This document shows positions 18,674-27,294 of a DNA stretch of 64,000 nt, in pieces (the first letter of the stretch is position 1; each line of letters opens with the position of its first letter). The translations under genes and the position numbers were made by a program. This stretch comes from Paludibacteraceae bacterium. Its GTDB lineage: Bacteria; Bacteroidota; Bacteroidia; Bacteroidales; Paludibacteraceae. Location of the stretch: the NCBI GenBank assembly GCA_024401565.1, contig JAKSKU010000003.1, positions 26,610 through 90,609 on the forward strand, in the 5' to 3' direction. The notes under the pieces were generated by a model. It was not told the DNA's origin. It saw only the letters and a program-made list of their open reading frames with translations, and made no database searches.

Positions 18674-19957
18674 ATGGAAAGAACTTGTATAAAGCAACTT
18701 ATAGAGTGGAAAAATAGTCCACGTAGAAAACCTTTGATTATAGAGGGGGCAAGACAAGTGGGTAAAACTTGGCTCGTAAAGGAGTTCGGCAAGAATCACT
18801 ATCAAAACTGCATATATGTCAATTTCGAACAGGAAAAAAGTTTACAAAATATATTTGAGAAAGACTTGAATCCTCAGAGAATCATCGAGACGTTACAACT
18901 CTACACCAATAAGGTGATCAGTCCAGAAGATTCTCTTATATTTTTTGATGAAATTCAAGCCGCAACTTCGGGAATAACATCTCTTAAATATTTCTACGAA
19001 AACGCTTCTCAATATCATATTATCGCTGCAGGATCATTACTTGGAATGAGTGTTCATACGGGAGAATCTTTTCCTGTTGGGAAAGTCAATTTCCTTCAAA
19101 TGCATCCCATGTCGTTTATAGAATTCTTAAATGCAATAGGAAAAGATCAATTTGCAAATGCTCTAATCGAGCAAAAATGGTCGATTCTATCGCCTTTTCA
19201 TGAAGAGTTGTGTCAAATATTGAAGTCTTACCTAATCGTAGGAGGTATGCCAGAAGTAGTCAATGAATATGCAGAAAGAAGAGACTATAAAATTGTACAA
19301 GAAATACAACACGAAATACTCGATTCATACGAACGAGATTTTTCCAAACATGCTCCCATTAATGAACTCCCAAGAATTCGACAAGTATGGGAATCCGTGC
19401 CAACACAACTTGCAAAAGAGAATAAGAAATTTATTTATGGGCTTTTAAGAGAAGGGGCTCGTGCAAAGGATTATGAATTGGCAATAAATTGGATTTGCGA
19501 CGCAGGGCTATTATTAAAAACTAATCGAGTTACAAAACCAGAGTTACCTCTGTCTCATTATGCTGAGCCCGACATTTTCAAGCTCTACATGCTAGACGTT
19601 GGATTATTATCCACATTGAGCAACATCCGTCCAGAAATAATTTTAGAAGGCAATCGTATTTTCACTGAATATAAAGGAGCTCTAACAGAGCAGTTTGTAC
19701 ATCAGCAAATGACACAGAAAAAATACGAAGGTTTATATTATTGGACAAATGACAGAAGTACAGCAGAGGTAGATTTTGTAATTCAAAATAGAAATATGAT
19801 TATACCTATTGAGGTAAAGGCAGAAAAAAACGTTCATGCCAAGAGTTTCAAACTATTTTGTGAGAAATACAATCCAACATCTGCTATAAGGACTTCTATG
19901 CTGCCTTATAAAGAGGAAAGTTGGATGACAAACATCCCGTTATACGGAATGATTTAG
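18674..19957 (+). CDS. AAA_14/DUF4143 ATPase with intact C-terminal nuclease-like motif
   Basis: 427 residues. The N-terminal AAA+ domain has Walker A GARQVGKT (Lys31), Walker B LIFFDEIQ near residue 95 and a sensor-like AAGSLLG near residue 120. A helical, winged-helix-like middle is followed by the C-terminal DUF4143 domain, which carries a PD-(D/E)xK-like arrangement: Asp367 in AEVDFVI and Glu380-Val-Lys382 in PIEVKAE. This family is widespread and often multicopy in Bacteroidetes, spirochaetes and archaea; no function is established. Codon use is more AT-rich than that of the housekeeping neighbours, hinting at horizontal gain. It is preceded by the 33-bp repeat array and followed by a MITE-like element. 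A related but diverged ATPase lies at 45944-47191. Confidence 0.92.
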   Translation: MERTCIKQLIEWKNSPRRKPLIIEGARQVGKTWLVKEFGKNHYQNCIYVNFEQEKSLQNIFEKDLNPQRIIETLQLYTNKVISPEDSLIFFDEIQAATSGITSLKYFYENASQYHIIAAGSLLGMSVHTGESFPVGKVNFLQMHPMSFIEFLNAIGKDQFANALIEQKWSILSPFHEELCQILKSYLIVGGMPEVVNEYAERRDYKIVQEIQHEILDSYERDFSKHAPINELPRIRQVWESVPTQLAKENKKFIYGLLREGARAKDYELAINWICDAGLLLKTNRVTKPELPLSHYAEPDIFKLYMLDVGLLSTLSNIRPEIILEGNRIFTEYKGALTEQFVHQQMTQKKYEGLYYWTNDRSTAEVDFVIQNRNMIIPIEVKAEKNVHAKSFKLFCEKYNPTSAIRTSMLPYKEESWMTNIPLYGMI

Positions 19958-19966
19958 ACAACAAAA

Positions 19967-20159
19967 AAGAGGGTGTATCAAAACTCAAATTATCAAAAAT
20001 CAAACTATCAAAATGTAAGTTGATTTTTAAATTCTACAAAAATATAGCCGTTTCAGAGACTTAACTGTAATTTTTAAGCTCTGAAACGGCTTCGTTCATA
20101 TAAAAAGTGACAAAATGTAAGTTCGAAAAACTTGATTTTACATTTTGATACACCCTCTT
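19967..20159. mobile_element. MITE-like element with 17-bp terminal inverted repeats
   Basis: 193 bp bounded by perfect inverted termini AAGAGGGTGTATCAAAA (19967-19983 and 20143-20159). Inside is a strong hairpin, arms 20046-20063 and 20074-20091 (AGCCGTTTCAGAG core, one bulge), plus a further imperfect inverted repeat around ATGTAAG. It has no coding capacity. Its ends resemble those of Bacteroidetes insertion sequences; the outer stem could also serve as a terminator between the convergent ATPase and panB genes. Confidence 0.65.
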
Positions 20160-20172
20160 ACATTAATATTCC

Positions 20173-20994
20173 TTAATAACTTTCGTTTTCATCGGGGAAT
20201 TTGCCATTCTTGACATCAGAGCAATAGTTGCTGACTGCATTTGTGATAACCTCATCAAGATTAGCATATTTCCTTACGAATTTAGGCAACTTCATCTGAG
20301 TCATACCAAGCATATCCTGAAGCACCAATACCTGTCCATCGGCACCCACTCCAGCACCGATTCCGATGATTGGCATAGAGATCTCTTTTCTCACTCTTTC
20401 AGTAAGCGACGCCGGAATTTTCTCAAGTACGATAGCATAACATCCTGCCTCGTCGAGCAGTTTTGCATCTGAGATCAATTTTGCGGCTTCAGCCTCTTCT
20501 TTAGCACGAACCCCGTATCCACCGAATTTATTGACCGACTGCGGAGTCAGACCAAGGTGAGCCATGACCGGAATACCAGCATTGATGATAGCCTTAATAG
20601 TGTCAAGATACTCAAGTCCACCCTCAATCTTTAGAGAGTCAGCACCTGTTTCCTTCATCATTCTGCAAGCATTGCGTACACCCTCCTCTTTGCTTACCTG
20701 ATAGCTTCCAAAAGGCATATCAATCACGACGTGAGCACGCTTGACTGCATTAACCACACTCTTTCCAAAAACGATCATCTCATCGACTGAAATTGGAAGT
20801 GTAGTCTTGTTGCCTATCATTGTGTTAGACGCAGAATCGCCCACAAGAATAACATCTACACCAGCCTTGTCAACAAGCTGAGCCATAGTGAAGTCGTATG
20901 AAGTAAGCATAGAGATTTTCTCTCCCGACGACTTCATTGATTTGATAACTGTCGCGGTTACTTTTTTCACCGCAGTACCTGTAACTTCTGCCAT
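20173..20994 (-). CDS. panB: 3-methyl-2-oxobutanoate hydroxymethyltransferase
   Basis: 273 residues, full length. PanB transfers a hydroxymethyl group from methylenetetrahydrofolate to alpha-ketoisovalerate, making ketopantoate, the first committed step of pantothenate and CoA synthesis in the cytoplasm. Visible motifs are MLTSYDFTMAQLVDKAGVD near residue 30, the metal-binding VGDSASN near residue 52, PFGSYQVSKEEG near residue 94, and the catalytic glutamate in IVLEKIPASL near residue 183. The gene is alone on its strand, with its -7 box at 21022-21029 divergent from the mtgA promoter. Confidence 0.97.
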   Translation of the reverse strand: MAEVTGTAVKKVTATVIKSMKSSGEKISMLTSYDFTMAQLVDKAGVDVILVGDSASNTMIGNKTTLPISVDEMIVFGKSVVNAVKRAHVVIDMPFGSYQVSKEEGVRNACRMMKETGADSLKIEGGLEYLDTIKAIINAGIPVMAHLGLTPQSVNKFGGYGVRAKEEAEAAKLISDAKLLDEAGCYAIVLEKIPASLTERVRKEISMPIIGIGAGVGADGQVLVLQDMLGMTQMKLPKFVRKYANLDEVITNAVSNYCSDVKNGKFPDENESY

Positions 20995-21021
20995 TTCTAT
21001 AAGTTTTGCGTTTAACTACCG

Positions 21022-21029
21022 CAAAGTTA
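21022..21029 (-). promoter_or_regulatory. Probable panB -7 box
   Basis: Complement reads TAACTTTG (TAnnTTTG), 28 bp upstream of the panB ATG. Confidence 0.5.
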
Positions 21030-21041
21030 TTTAAAAAATGA

Positions 21042-21049
21042 TACTTTTG
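21042..21049 (+). promoter_or_regulatory. Probable mtgA -7 box
   Basis: TACTTTTG, about 90 bp upstream of the mtgA ATG and back to back with the panB box 13 bp away; the two promoters probably influence each other. Confidence 0.5.
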
Positions 21050-21140
21050 TTACGATGAAAGAGTAGTTTATTGAAGGTTTTAATCATAAATTAACATTTC
21101 ATCACATAACAAAGATTGGCAACACAAGCGACATCGTATT

Positions 21141-21920
21141 ATGGGGTTCAACCATAAAATAAAATATTGGAGGCATCGTCTGTGGATAATCGTCCGTAAT
21201 CTGGTGATATTTTTCTTCACGTCATCCTTGATTATGGTGATTGTCTATCGTTTTGTGCCCGTCTACATCACTCCTTTGATGATAATACGATGCATAGAAT
21301 ACGCATGGAAAGGTGAAGACGTGCGTGTCTTAAAGAAATGGACTCCCATTGAAGAGATGCCGGAACACATTATTAAGGCAGCGATAATCGCAGAAGACGA
21401 GAATTTCCTTGAACATTCAGGTTTCGATTGGGATGCGATGTATAAGGCATTCGAACATAATCTCAAGAGTGAGAAAATAATCGGAGGAAGCGGCATTTCA
21501 CAGCAAACAGCCAAAAATGTCTTTCTCTACCCTAACAGGTCATATATCAGGAAAGCGATAGAAGGATATTTCACCGTCTTGATAGAGTTTTTCTGGAATA
21601 AAGAGAGAATAATGGAAGTTTACCTCAACGTGGCAGAGACCGGTCACGGCATATACGGAATGCCTATGGCAGCAGACATCTATTTCAACAAAGAAATCAA
21701 AGATCTTACGCTGTCTGAGTCAGCCACACTGACTGCACTTTTGCCATCTCCATTAAGTTTCAACCCACACAAACTGTCATCAAGTTTTATCCGCAAAAAA
21801 CATTGGATAATGAGAGGTGTCCAATCAATAGATCAAATCGATCTGGAAAAAAGAGTCCTGGTCAAAAGAGAATCTTCTAAAATGAAGAAGGTCAAAAGGT
21901 CTAAAACCAAGAAGAAATGA
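21141..21920 (+). CDS. mtgA: Monofunctional peptidoglycan glycosyltransferase
   Basis: 259 residues. One N-terminal transmembrane helix (about residues 15-40) anchors a single GT51 domain in the inner membrane, facing the periplasm, where it polymerises lipid II into glycan strands. Catalytic motif 1, EDENFLEHSGFDW, begins near residue 88 and motif 2, GGSGISQQTAKN, near residue 117; ERIMEVYLNVAETGHGIYG near residue 155 is the third GT51 motif. No transpeptidase domain follows, only a basic tail (KKVKRSKTKKK). That tail is lysine-rich and probably electrostatic. The gene is monocistronic. Confidence 0.95.
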   Translation: MGFNHKIKYWRHRLWIIVRNLVIFFFTSSLIMVIVYRFVPVYITPLMIIRCIEYAWKGEDVRVLKKWTPIEEMPEHIIKAAIIAEDENFLEHSGFDWDAMYKAFEHNLKSEKIIGGSGISQQTAKNVFLYPNRSYIRKAIEGYFTVLIEFFWNKERIMEVYLNVAETGHGIYGMPMAADIYFNKEIKDLTLSESATLTALLPSPLSFNPHKLSSSFIRKKHWIMRGVQSIDQIDLEKRVLVKRESSKMKKVKRSKTKKK

Positions 21921-21948
21921 CGTGCGTATGTCATTTTTGCATAAATTA

Positions 21949-21981
21949 TTGCCATTTAAATTGACATATTTTCTAAATTTG
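21949..21981 (+). promoter_or_regulatory. Promoter of the flippase gene
   Basis: TTG at 21949-21951, 22-bp spacer, then TAAATTTG at 21974-21981, fitting the Bacteroidetes -33/-7 pattern 22 bp before the start codon. Confidence 0.55.
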
Positions 21982-22003
21982 TAAAGGCTTATTTAGAAAT
22001 CTG

Positions 22004-23269
22004 ATGAATAGCAAAATTGCAAACTTCTCCAAACTACTTTCTGCCAATGTGCTGGCTCAAGCTGTCGGCATATTGATTTACCCTATTCTGACGAGGTTGT
22101 ACCAACCAGCCGACTTCACATTGCTGAACCTATTCCTTACCATAGCAAACGCATTGCTGATAATATCGACTCTTGATCTTCAATATGCTATACCTTTGCC
22201 TAATAAAGACGAAGGCGCATATGCGTTGTGCGGCACAACAGTAGTTACGATTTCTGCCACAATGGGCATAATATTGATAATATGCTTGTTTTACGATAAC
22301 ATTGCTCTCTTCTTCGGAATAGAGACGCTAGGATGGGCCATATGGTTTTTGCCTTTATATGTCACCATCATGTCAATATCACAAGTAGTGCTATACATAT
22401 ACAACAGAGAAAAGGAATTTGGCAAGATAGCAAGATTTCAAATGGTACAAAGTCTATCTAACTCAGCCCTTAAACTGATATTTGGTTTGTTTTCGTTTGG
22501 AGGACTGGCATTAGTTGACGCATCAGTGATAGGGCCTATCATAGCCAGTTCTTTAATGATAAAGAAAATCATATCTATAGTGGATGGATTCAGAACTATT
22601 CCTATTCCCGATGCTATTGCTTACCTGAAGAAATATCGTGATTTTCCACTTTTTTCAATGCCCAAAAACTTGGTCTGTCACTTGAGCAATGGGTTGCCAG
22701 TACTCATTTTGACGCCTGCGTTTGGAGCTACCGAAGTCGGATACTTTGCTTTGGCCATAACCATAGGTTACTTGCCACTATCTATGATAGCCAGCTCAAT
22801 ATACCAAGTGATGCTTAGAGACGTTTCAGAAAGGCTCAATCAAGGGCAACCTATCTTTCCTCTAGTCCATAAGTTTTGTATATTTTCATCAGTGATTCTA
22901 TTATTTGGATGTTGGTGTTTGAATTATATTCTTCCGTCTCTTACTGAATTCCTTTTTGGAGACGGATGGAGAACCACAGGTGAGATCTTACGAATTCTGT
23001 TGCCTTGGTTTGCGACTAATTTCATGGCAGCCTCATTGGTTTTTGTCCCAGAGACGCTACTAAAGTTGAAAGGCAATCTAATAATAGAACTGACATTTAT
23101 TGTTTTAAGAGTTCTGATTTTACTGCTAGGTGTTTCCAAATACGATCTTATAACTACTATCTATCTTTTCAGCGCCGTCTCTTTTGTGGTCAAGTTATGC
23201 CAAGTGGGATGGTACTGTATTATATCCAAGAGAAACGACGACAAGCAATTGAAATTTGAAAACTCATAA
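22004..23269 (+). CDS. Oligosaccharide flippase family (Wzx/MATE-like) membrane protein
   Basis: 421 residues with about twelve transmembrane helices, matching polysaccharide-biosynthesis flippases (MOP superfamily). Typical features are the N-terminal FSKLLSANVLAQAVGILIYP, LTRLYQPADFTLLNLFLTIA, and GLALVDASVIGP near residue 165. Such proteins move lipid-linked sugar units across the inner membrane. There are no glycosyltransferase genes next to it, so its substrate cannot be read from context. It has its own promoter and converges on the acyltransferase pair downstream with a 15-bp gap. Confidence 0.88.
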   Translation: MNSKIANFSKLLSANVLAQAVGILIYPILTRLYQPADFTLLNLFLTIANALLIISTLDLQYAIPLPNKDEGAYALCGTTVVTISATMGIILIICLFYDNIALFFGIETLGWAIWFLPLYVTIMSISQVVLYIYNREKEFGKIARFQMVQSLSNSALKLIFGLFSFGGLALVDASVIGPIIASSLMIKKIISIVDGFRTIPIPDAIAYLKKYRDFPLFSMPKNLVCHLSNGLPVLILTPAFGATEVGYFALAITIGYLPLSMIASSIYQVMLRDVSERLNQGQPIFPLVHKFCIFSSVILLFGCWCLNYILPSLTEFLFGDGWRTTGEILRILLPWFATNFMAASLVFVPETLLKLKGNLIIELTFIVLRVLILLLGVSKYDLITTIYLFSAVSFVVKLCQVGWYCIISKRNDDKQLKFENS

Positions 23270-23284
23270 GAGCATACACTCCTA

Positions 23285-24193
23285 TTAAAGATTCATGTGT
23301 CGCTTCACCTTTTCCGGATACATGTCTGCGGTAGTGACAAGCAAACCCGTTTCATAGACGTTGCCAAAGTCAACATTCATAGCTGAATCGAACGCTATCA
23401 TAGACGACGACACATTCATATAAGCATTGATCAGCGGCGGTATATGGCGATCACGCTTCTTCAATTCATGTTTGAGCAAAACATAGTCATCCTTATACGA
23501 GCCAACGAACAAACGTCTCATATCTTCGGAAATTTCCGTATTGATCGGTTTTTTCGCATAGACGAGGTGGTTGGCGTCAGAGAAATGAACATTCATAAAC
23601 TGACGTATCAATGCGAACGCATCAGCCCCAAAACGCTGATATACGGAAGCCTTTCCAAATAAATAACGTGCTTTATATTTGTTTATGAGAGCTCCTATTC
23701 CATCCCATAGATTATCAAGAGCATACAGGCTTTTAGTGGATTCAGCCCCCGACTGATACTTCGGCACTATAAAGCTTCTGCCCAACTCAATAGTATAAGG
23801 CAAGAATTGTTCGATGAAAAGGGCAGAATAATCAAAAAGATGTCCGCTTGTCAGCCAAGGTCGGCCATCAACCATCTTTACATCTGAGCCAAAGATGTAC
23901 CTGTATCCACCGACGATTTCTCGTTCATCCGGATTCCATAAAACCAGTTGTTTGCAACCACTGCTACCGTCAATATCAAATTTATCAAGATCGCAAGCTT
24001 TTCCTGTGCCGCCACCAGCTTCACGGAATGTCAGCTCTCGCAATCTTCCGATTTCGGCAAGAGTGTTGGGAGACGAAAAATAGTCGACAATATACAACTC
24101 ATTGCCAGCTTTATTCGTCTTACGGAGCAAACCTGCATCCTTAAGTTCAATCTCTATCAAATCCGAATCAATCGGTTTTATCAATGGTTTCAT
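23285..24193 (-). CDS. GlsB/OlsB-type lipid N-acyltransferase
   Basis: 302 residues with a GNAT/hemolysin-type acyltransferase fold: LRELTFREAGGGTGKACDLD near residue 55, REIVGGYRYIFG near residue 92, and TIELGRSFIVPKYQ near residue 138, as in OlsB and Bacteroides GlsB proteins. By family knowledge GlsB acylates an amino acid (glycine in Bacteroides) with a 3-hydroxy fatty acid to make the monoacyl precursor of glycine lipids. The gene lies 7 bp downstream of a PlsC-type acyltransferase gene on the same strand, the expected partner for the second acylation. The amino acid acylated cannot be proven from sequence. Confidence 0.82.
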   Translation of the reverse strand: MKPLIKPIDSDLIEIELKDAGLLRKTNKAGNELYIVDYFSSPNTLAEIGRLRELTFREAGGGTGKACDLDKFDIDGSSGCKQLVLWNPDEREIVGGYRYIFGSDVKMVDGRPWLTSGHLFDYSALFIEQFLPYTIELGRSFIVPKYQSGAESTKSLYALDNLWDGIGALINKYKARYLFGKASVYQRFGADAFALIRQFMNVHFSDANHLVYAKKPINTEISEDMRRLFVGSYKDDYVLLKHELKKRDRHIPPLINAYMNVSSSMIAFDSAMNVDFGNVYETGLLVTTADMYPEKVKRHMNL

Positions 24194-24200
24194 ACTATAT

Positions 24201-25025
24201 TTACGTATGGGAACTCTTGTTCAAACTATAACATTTCTCACGAATCCATCGTGTTTTTTCTGCAATTGGCATACCACTTAAAGAATCACAGCTGATTGCT
24301 TCTCCGACAGTGATATTGAAATGAGAGAACTTACTTTTATACATCTCATCAGCCAGATACAACATCTCTATATTTTGCTTTATTCCAAGCTTCGTGCGCC
24401 AGTATGCGAGGTTGTAGAAGAACTCGGAATTTCTGCCGTCAAAATAGAGAGGGACAACATCGCGTCTGAACTCTATACTTTTTGCGACAAAAGTCTTTTT
24501 CCATTCCAAGTCAGCAATATTTCCATTTCCGTCTCTTCTAGAGACCTTCCCTGCAGGAAAAAACAGAATCGGAATATTATCCGTCATACATTCATCGATA
24601 AGATTAAGACTCTCTTTATTCTGTTTTCTACTGACAACATTCACAGGAATAAACAACGATTTCATCGGTGAAATATACATCAAGATATCGTTAACGACCG
24701 CTTTAGCCTTACCATACTTATCGCAAAGCATCTTCAGCAGGACAACACCGTCGAGCCCACCCAACGCATGATTACAAACAAACGTTTTTCTTCCATCTTC
24801 AGGAAGATCAGCACCGTCTATTCCATACGAAACGCCCAATTCATCGAGAAAACTCCCGACAAAGTCAGTGCCATCGTCTTCCCAATGACTCGACAAAAAA
24901 GCATTGAGTTCATCCTCATGTACAATACGTTTCAAATAAGAAATCAAAAAGCCAGGCATCTTCTTTTTTAATGAAGGAGCTTTCTCCTCAAGAACAGCAT
25001 CTATGTCAATACATTTACCTGTCAT
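24201..25025 (-). CDS. PlsC-type (GlsA/OlsA-like) O-acyltransferase
   Basis: 274 residues from ATG 25025. Longer frames (ATG 25052 or a TTG at 25109) are rejected because they overlap or precede the promoter box at 25055-25062. Motifs are the acyltransferase histidine block CNHALGGLDG near residue 87 (an HxxxxD variant with A in place of the usual residue after His), FIPVNVVSRKQN near residue 133, and LFFPAGKVSRRDGNG near residue 160, in the FPEGT position. It probably adds the second acyl chain to the lyso-lipid made by the adjacent GlsB-like enzyme, at the cytoplasmic side of the inner membrane. In Bacteroides thetaiotaomicron glsB and glsA are also adjacent. Confidence 0.8.
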   Translation of the reverse strand: MTGKCIDIDAVLEEKAPSLKKKMPGFLISYLKRIVHEDELNAFLSSHWEDDGTDFVGSFLDELGVSYGIDGADLPEDGRKTFVCNHALGGLDGVVLLKMLCDKYGKAKAVVNDILMYISPMKSLFIPVNVVSRKQNKESLNLIDECMTDNIPILFFPAGKVSRRDGNGNIADLEWKKTFVAKSIEFRRDVVPLYFDGRNSEFFYNLAYWRTKLGIKQNIEMLYLADEMYKSKFSHFNITVGEAISCDSLSGMPIAEKTRWIREKCYSLNKSSHT

Positions 25026-25054
25026 TTTGTAATATCTTATCGCATAATACATGG

Positions 25055-25062
25055 CAAATATA
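25055..25062 (-). promoter_or_regulatory. -7 box of the acyltransferase pair
   Basis: Complement reads TATATTTG (TAnnTTTG), 29 bp upstream of ATG 25025. This fixes the start choice for the first gene. Confidence 0.6.
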
Positions 25063-25126
25063 CATTTTTTATTGCGAAAGGAGATATAAGTGCGGAATAA
25101 TGCCGTCAACTTTAATTACTTTTTCC

Positions 25127-25134
25127 TATTTTTG
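25127..25134 (+). promoter_or_regulatory. -7 box of ubiE/menG
   Basis: TATTTTTG (TAnnTTTG), 25 bp before ATG 25160 and divergent from the acyltransferase promoter. An upstream in-frame start at 24971 would lie before this promoter and inside the opposite gene. Confidence 0.55.
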
Positions 25135-25159
25135 CCTACAATTTAAACTTATATATAAT

Positions 25160-25900
25160 ATGTCTGATTTTAAATGTGAGGATGTAAAGCCTTTTGAGTC
25201 TGCAAGTAGCAAGACACAGCAGGTGGAGCAGATGTTCGACGATATCGCTCCGCACTACGACACCATGAATCGTTTGATGTCGTTAGGCCAAGACAAGAGC
25301 TGGCGTCAGAAGTCCATCAAACGTTTGAAGCAGACCAATCCTAACACCATTCTCGACGTCGCAACAGGCACAGCAGATTTCGCTCTTTCAGCATACGATG
25401 CCATTGAGCCCGCACGTATTGTCGGAGTGGATATCTCTGAGGAGATGATTCGCGTCGGAGAGAAGAAAGTCAAAGCCGCAAAAAAGAGCGACTATATCGA
25501 CTTAATGCGCGCCGACTCAATGAATCTTCCGTTTGAAAACAACAGTTTTGATGCTGCCACAGTAGCTTTCGGCGTCCGCAATTTTGAAAGTTTGGAAAAA
25601 GGATTGTCAGAAATCTGCAGAGTGATACGAGACGGCGGATCACTCGCCATTCTTGAATTAAGTGTACCGACAAATCCAATCTACAGACTTGGCTACCGCA
25701 TATTCACAAAAGTATTCATTCCTGTGATGGCGAAGATTTTACGTACAAGCAGCACTGCATACGCATACTTGCCAGAATCCATAGATGCGTTTCCACAAGG
25801 AGAGGTGATGAAGAAACTTCTTTTGGAAGTAGGCTTCAAGAATGTCGAGATCAAGAAATTCACAATGCAGACATGCACCTTCTATTTTGCGACTAAATAA
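25160..25900 (+). CDS. ubiE: Demethylmenaquinone methyltransferase
   Basis: 246 residues from ATG 25160 (MSDFKCEDVKP). A class I SAM-dependent methyltransferase of the UbiE/MenG family: MFDDIAPHYDTMNRLMSLG near residue 28, SAM motif LDVATGTADFALSA near residue 63, and VAFGVRNFESLEKGLSEICR near residue 133. It catalyses the last step of menaquinone synthesis, C-methylation of demethylmenaquinone; Bacteroidales use menaquinone, so the ubiquinone role is not expected. It is followed after 29 bp by DUF1015 and the two are probably cotranscribed. Confidence 0.96.
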   Translation: MSDFKCEDVKPFESASSKTQQVEQMFDDIAPHYDTMNRLMSLGQDKSWRQKSIKRLKQTNPNTILDVATGTADFALSAYDAIEPARIVGVDISEEMIRVGEKKVKAAKKSDYIDLMRADSMNLPFENNSFDAATVAFGVRNFESLEKGLSEICRVIRDGGSLAILELSVPTNPIYRLGYRIFTKVFIPVMAKILRTSSTAYAYLPESIDAFPQGEVMKKLLLEVGFKNVEIKKFTMQTCTFYFATK

Positions 25901-25929
25901 AGAATATAATAACTAAAACGAAATAAGAA

Positions 25930-27177
25930 ATGGCAATAGTAAAACCATTTAAAGGTATTCGCCCACCTAAAGATTTGGTGGAGCAGGTAGAGAGCCGTCC
26001 ATACGACGTGCTAAACAGTGAAGAGGCACGTGAGGAGGCTAAAGGTAACGAGAAGTCTCTTTACCACATCATCAAGCCAGAAATCGATTTCCCAGAGGGA
26101 ACAAGCGAATACGATCCACGCGTTTACGAGAAGGCTGCTCAGAACTTCCAGATGTTCCAGGACAAAGGATGGTTGGTACAGGACGAGAAGGAGCAGTACT
26201 ACATCTACGCTCAGACAATGAACGGCAAGACTCAGTATGGCCTTGTAGTTTGTGCATACGTTGACGACTATATGACAGGCGTTATCAAGAAGCATGAGCT
26301 AACACGTCGCGATAAGGAGGAAGACAGAATGAAGCACGTCCGCGTCAACAACGCAAACATCGAGCCTGTATTCTTCGCATATCCAGACAACGCTATTCTT
26401 GACAAACTTGTAGCAAAATATGCGTCTTCTACTCCTGTTTACGATTTCATCGCTCCAATCGATGGATTCGGACACAAGTTCTGGGTGATCAGCGACGACG
26501 CTGACATCAAGACAGTGACAGAGGAGTTCGGCAAGATGAAGAATCTTTACATCGCAGACGGTCACCACCGTTCAGCAGCTGCTGCTCTTGTAGGCGACGA
26601 GAAGAGAAAGCAGAACCCTAATCATAAGGGAGACGAGGAGTACAACTACTTTATGGCAGTTTGCTTCCCTGCAAGCCAGCTTACAATCCTTGACTACAAC
26701 CGTGTGATCCGCGATCTTAACGGTTTGTCAGACGAGCAGTTCCTTGAGGCATTGAAGAAGAACTTCGAAGTAGAGTGCAAGGGTGAGGACATGTACAAGC
26801 CAAACGCACTTCACAACTTCTCTCTTTACCTATCAGGAAAGTGGTACAGCTTGACTGCAAAGAAGGGAACTTACGACGACAACGACCCAATCGGTGTGCT
26901 TGACGTAAGTATCTCATCTAAGCTTATCGTTGACGAGATCTTGAACATCAAGGATCTTCGTTCTTCTGACAGAATCGACTTCGTAGGCGGACTTCGTGGT
27001 TTGAAGGAGTTGAAGAAGAGAGTTGACTCTGGCGAGATGAAGACAGCGCTTGCTCTTTACCCAGTGTCAATGCAGCAGATCATGGACATCGCCGACAGCG
27101 GCAATATCATGCCACCAAAGGCAACATGGTTTGAGCCAAAGCTTCGTTCAGGTCTTTGCATCCACAAGTTGGTGTAA
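25930..27177 (+). CDS. DUF1015 family protein
   Basis: 415 residues, full length. The conserved N-terminal motif PFKGIRPPKDLVEQVESRPYDV and the central motif LYIADGHHRSAAAALV near residue 205 (HKFWVISDD just before) define the family. DUF1015 proteins are cytoplasmic, conserved and uncharacterised, often described as SpoOJ/ParB- or HipA-unrelated hypothetical proteins; the GHHR motif looks like a catalytic or metal site but no reaction is known. Codon use is highly biased, implying abundant expression. A strong terminator follows. Confidence 0.92.
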   Translation: MAIVKPFKGIRPPKDLVEQVESRPYDVLNSEEAREEAKGNEKSLYHIIKPEIDFPEGTSEYDPRVYEKAAQNFQMFQDKGWLVQDEKEQYYIYAQTMNGKTQYGLVVCAYVDDYMTGVIKKHELTRRDKEEDRMKHVRVNNANIEPVFFAYPDNAILDKLVAKYASSTPVYDFIAPIDGFGHKFWVISDDADIKTVTEEFGKMKNLYIADGHHRSAAAALVGDEKRKQNPNHKGDEEYNYFMAVCFPASQLTILDYNRVIRDLNGLSDEQFLEALKKNFEVECKGEDMYKPNALHNFSLYLSGKWYSLTAKKGTYDDNDPIGVLDVSISSKLIVDEILNIKDLRSSDRIDFVGGLRGLKELKKRVDSGEMKTALALYPVSMQQIMDIADSGNIMPPKATWFEPKLRSGLCIHKLV

Positions 27178-27216
27178 TATGAAATTGAACTAGACTACAG
27201 TCTAACTCAATAGAAC

Positions 27217-27252
27217 AAAATCCTCATCTAGAAACAGATGAGGATTTTTTTT
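27217..27252 (+). terminator. Intrinsic terminator after DUF1015
   Basis: 13-bp stem (AAAATCCTCATCT/AGATGAGGATTTT) with a 5-nt loop, ending in a T8 run; A-tract on the other side. Confidence 0.88.
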
Positions 27253-27294
27253 GTAAATACCCTCAATATTTATATACAAAACCTGAATCAATCA

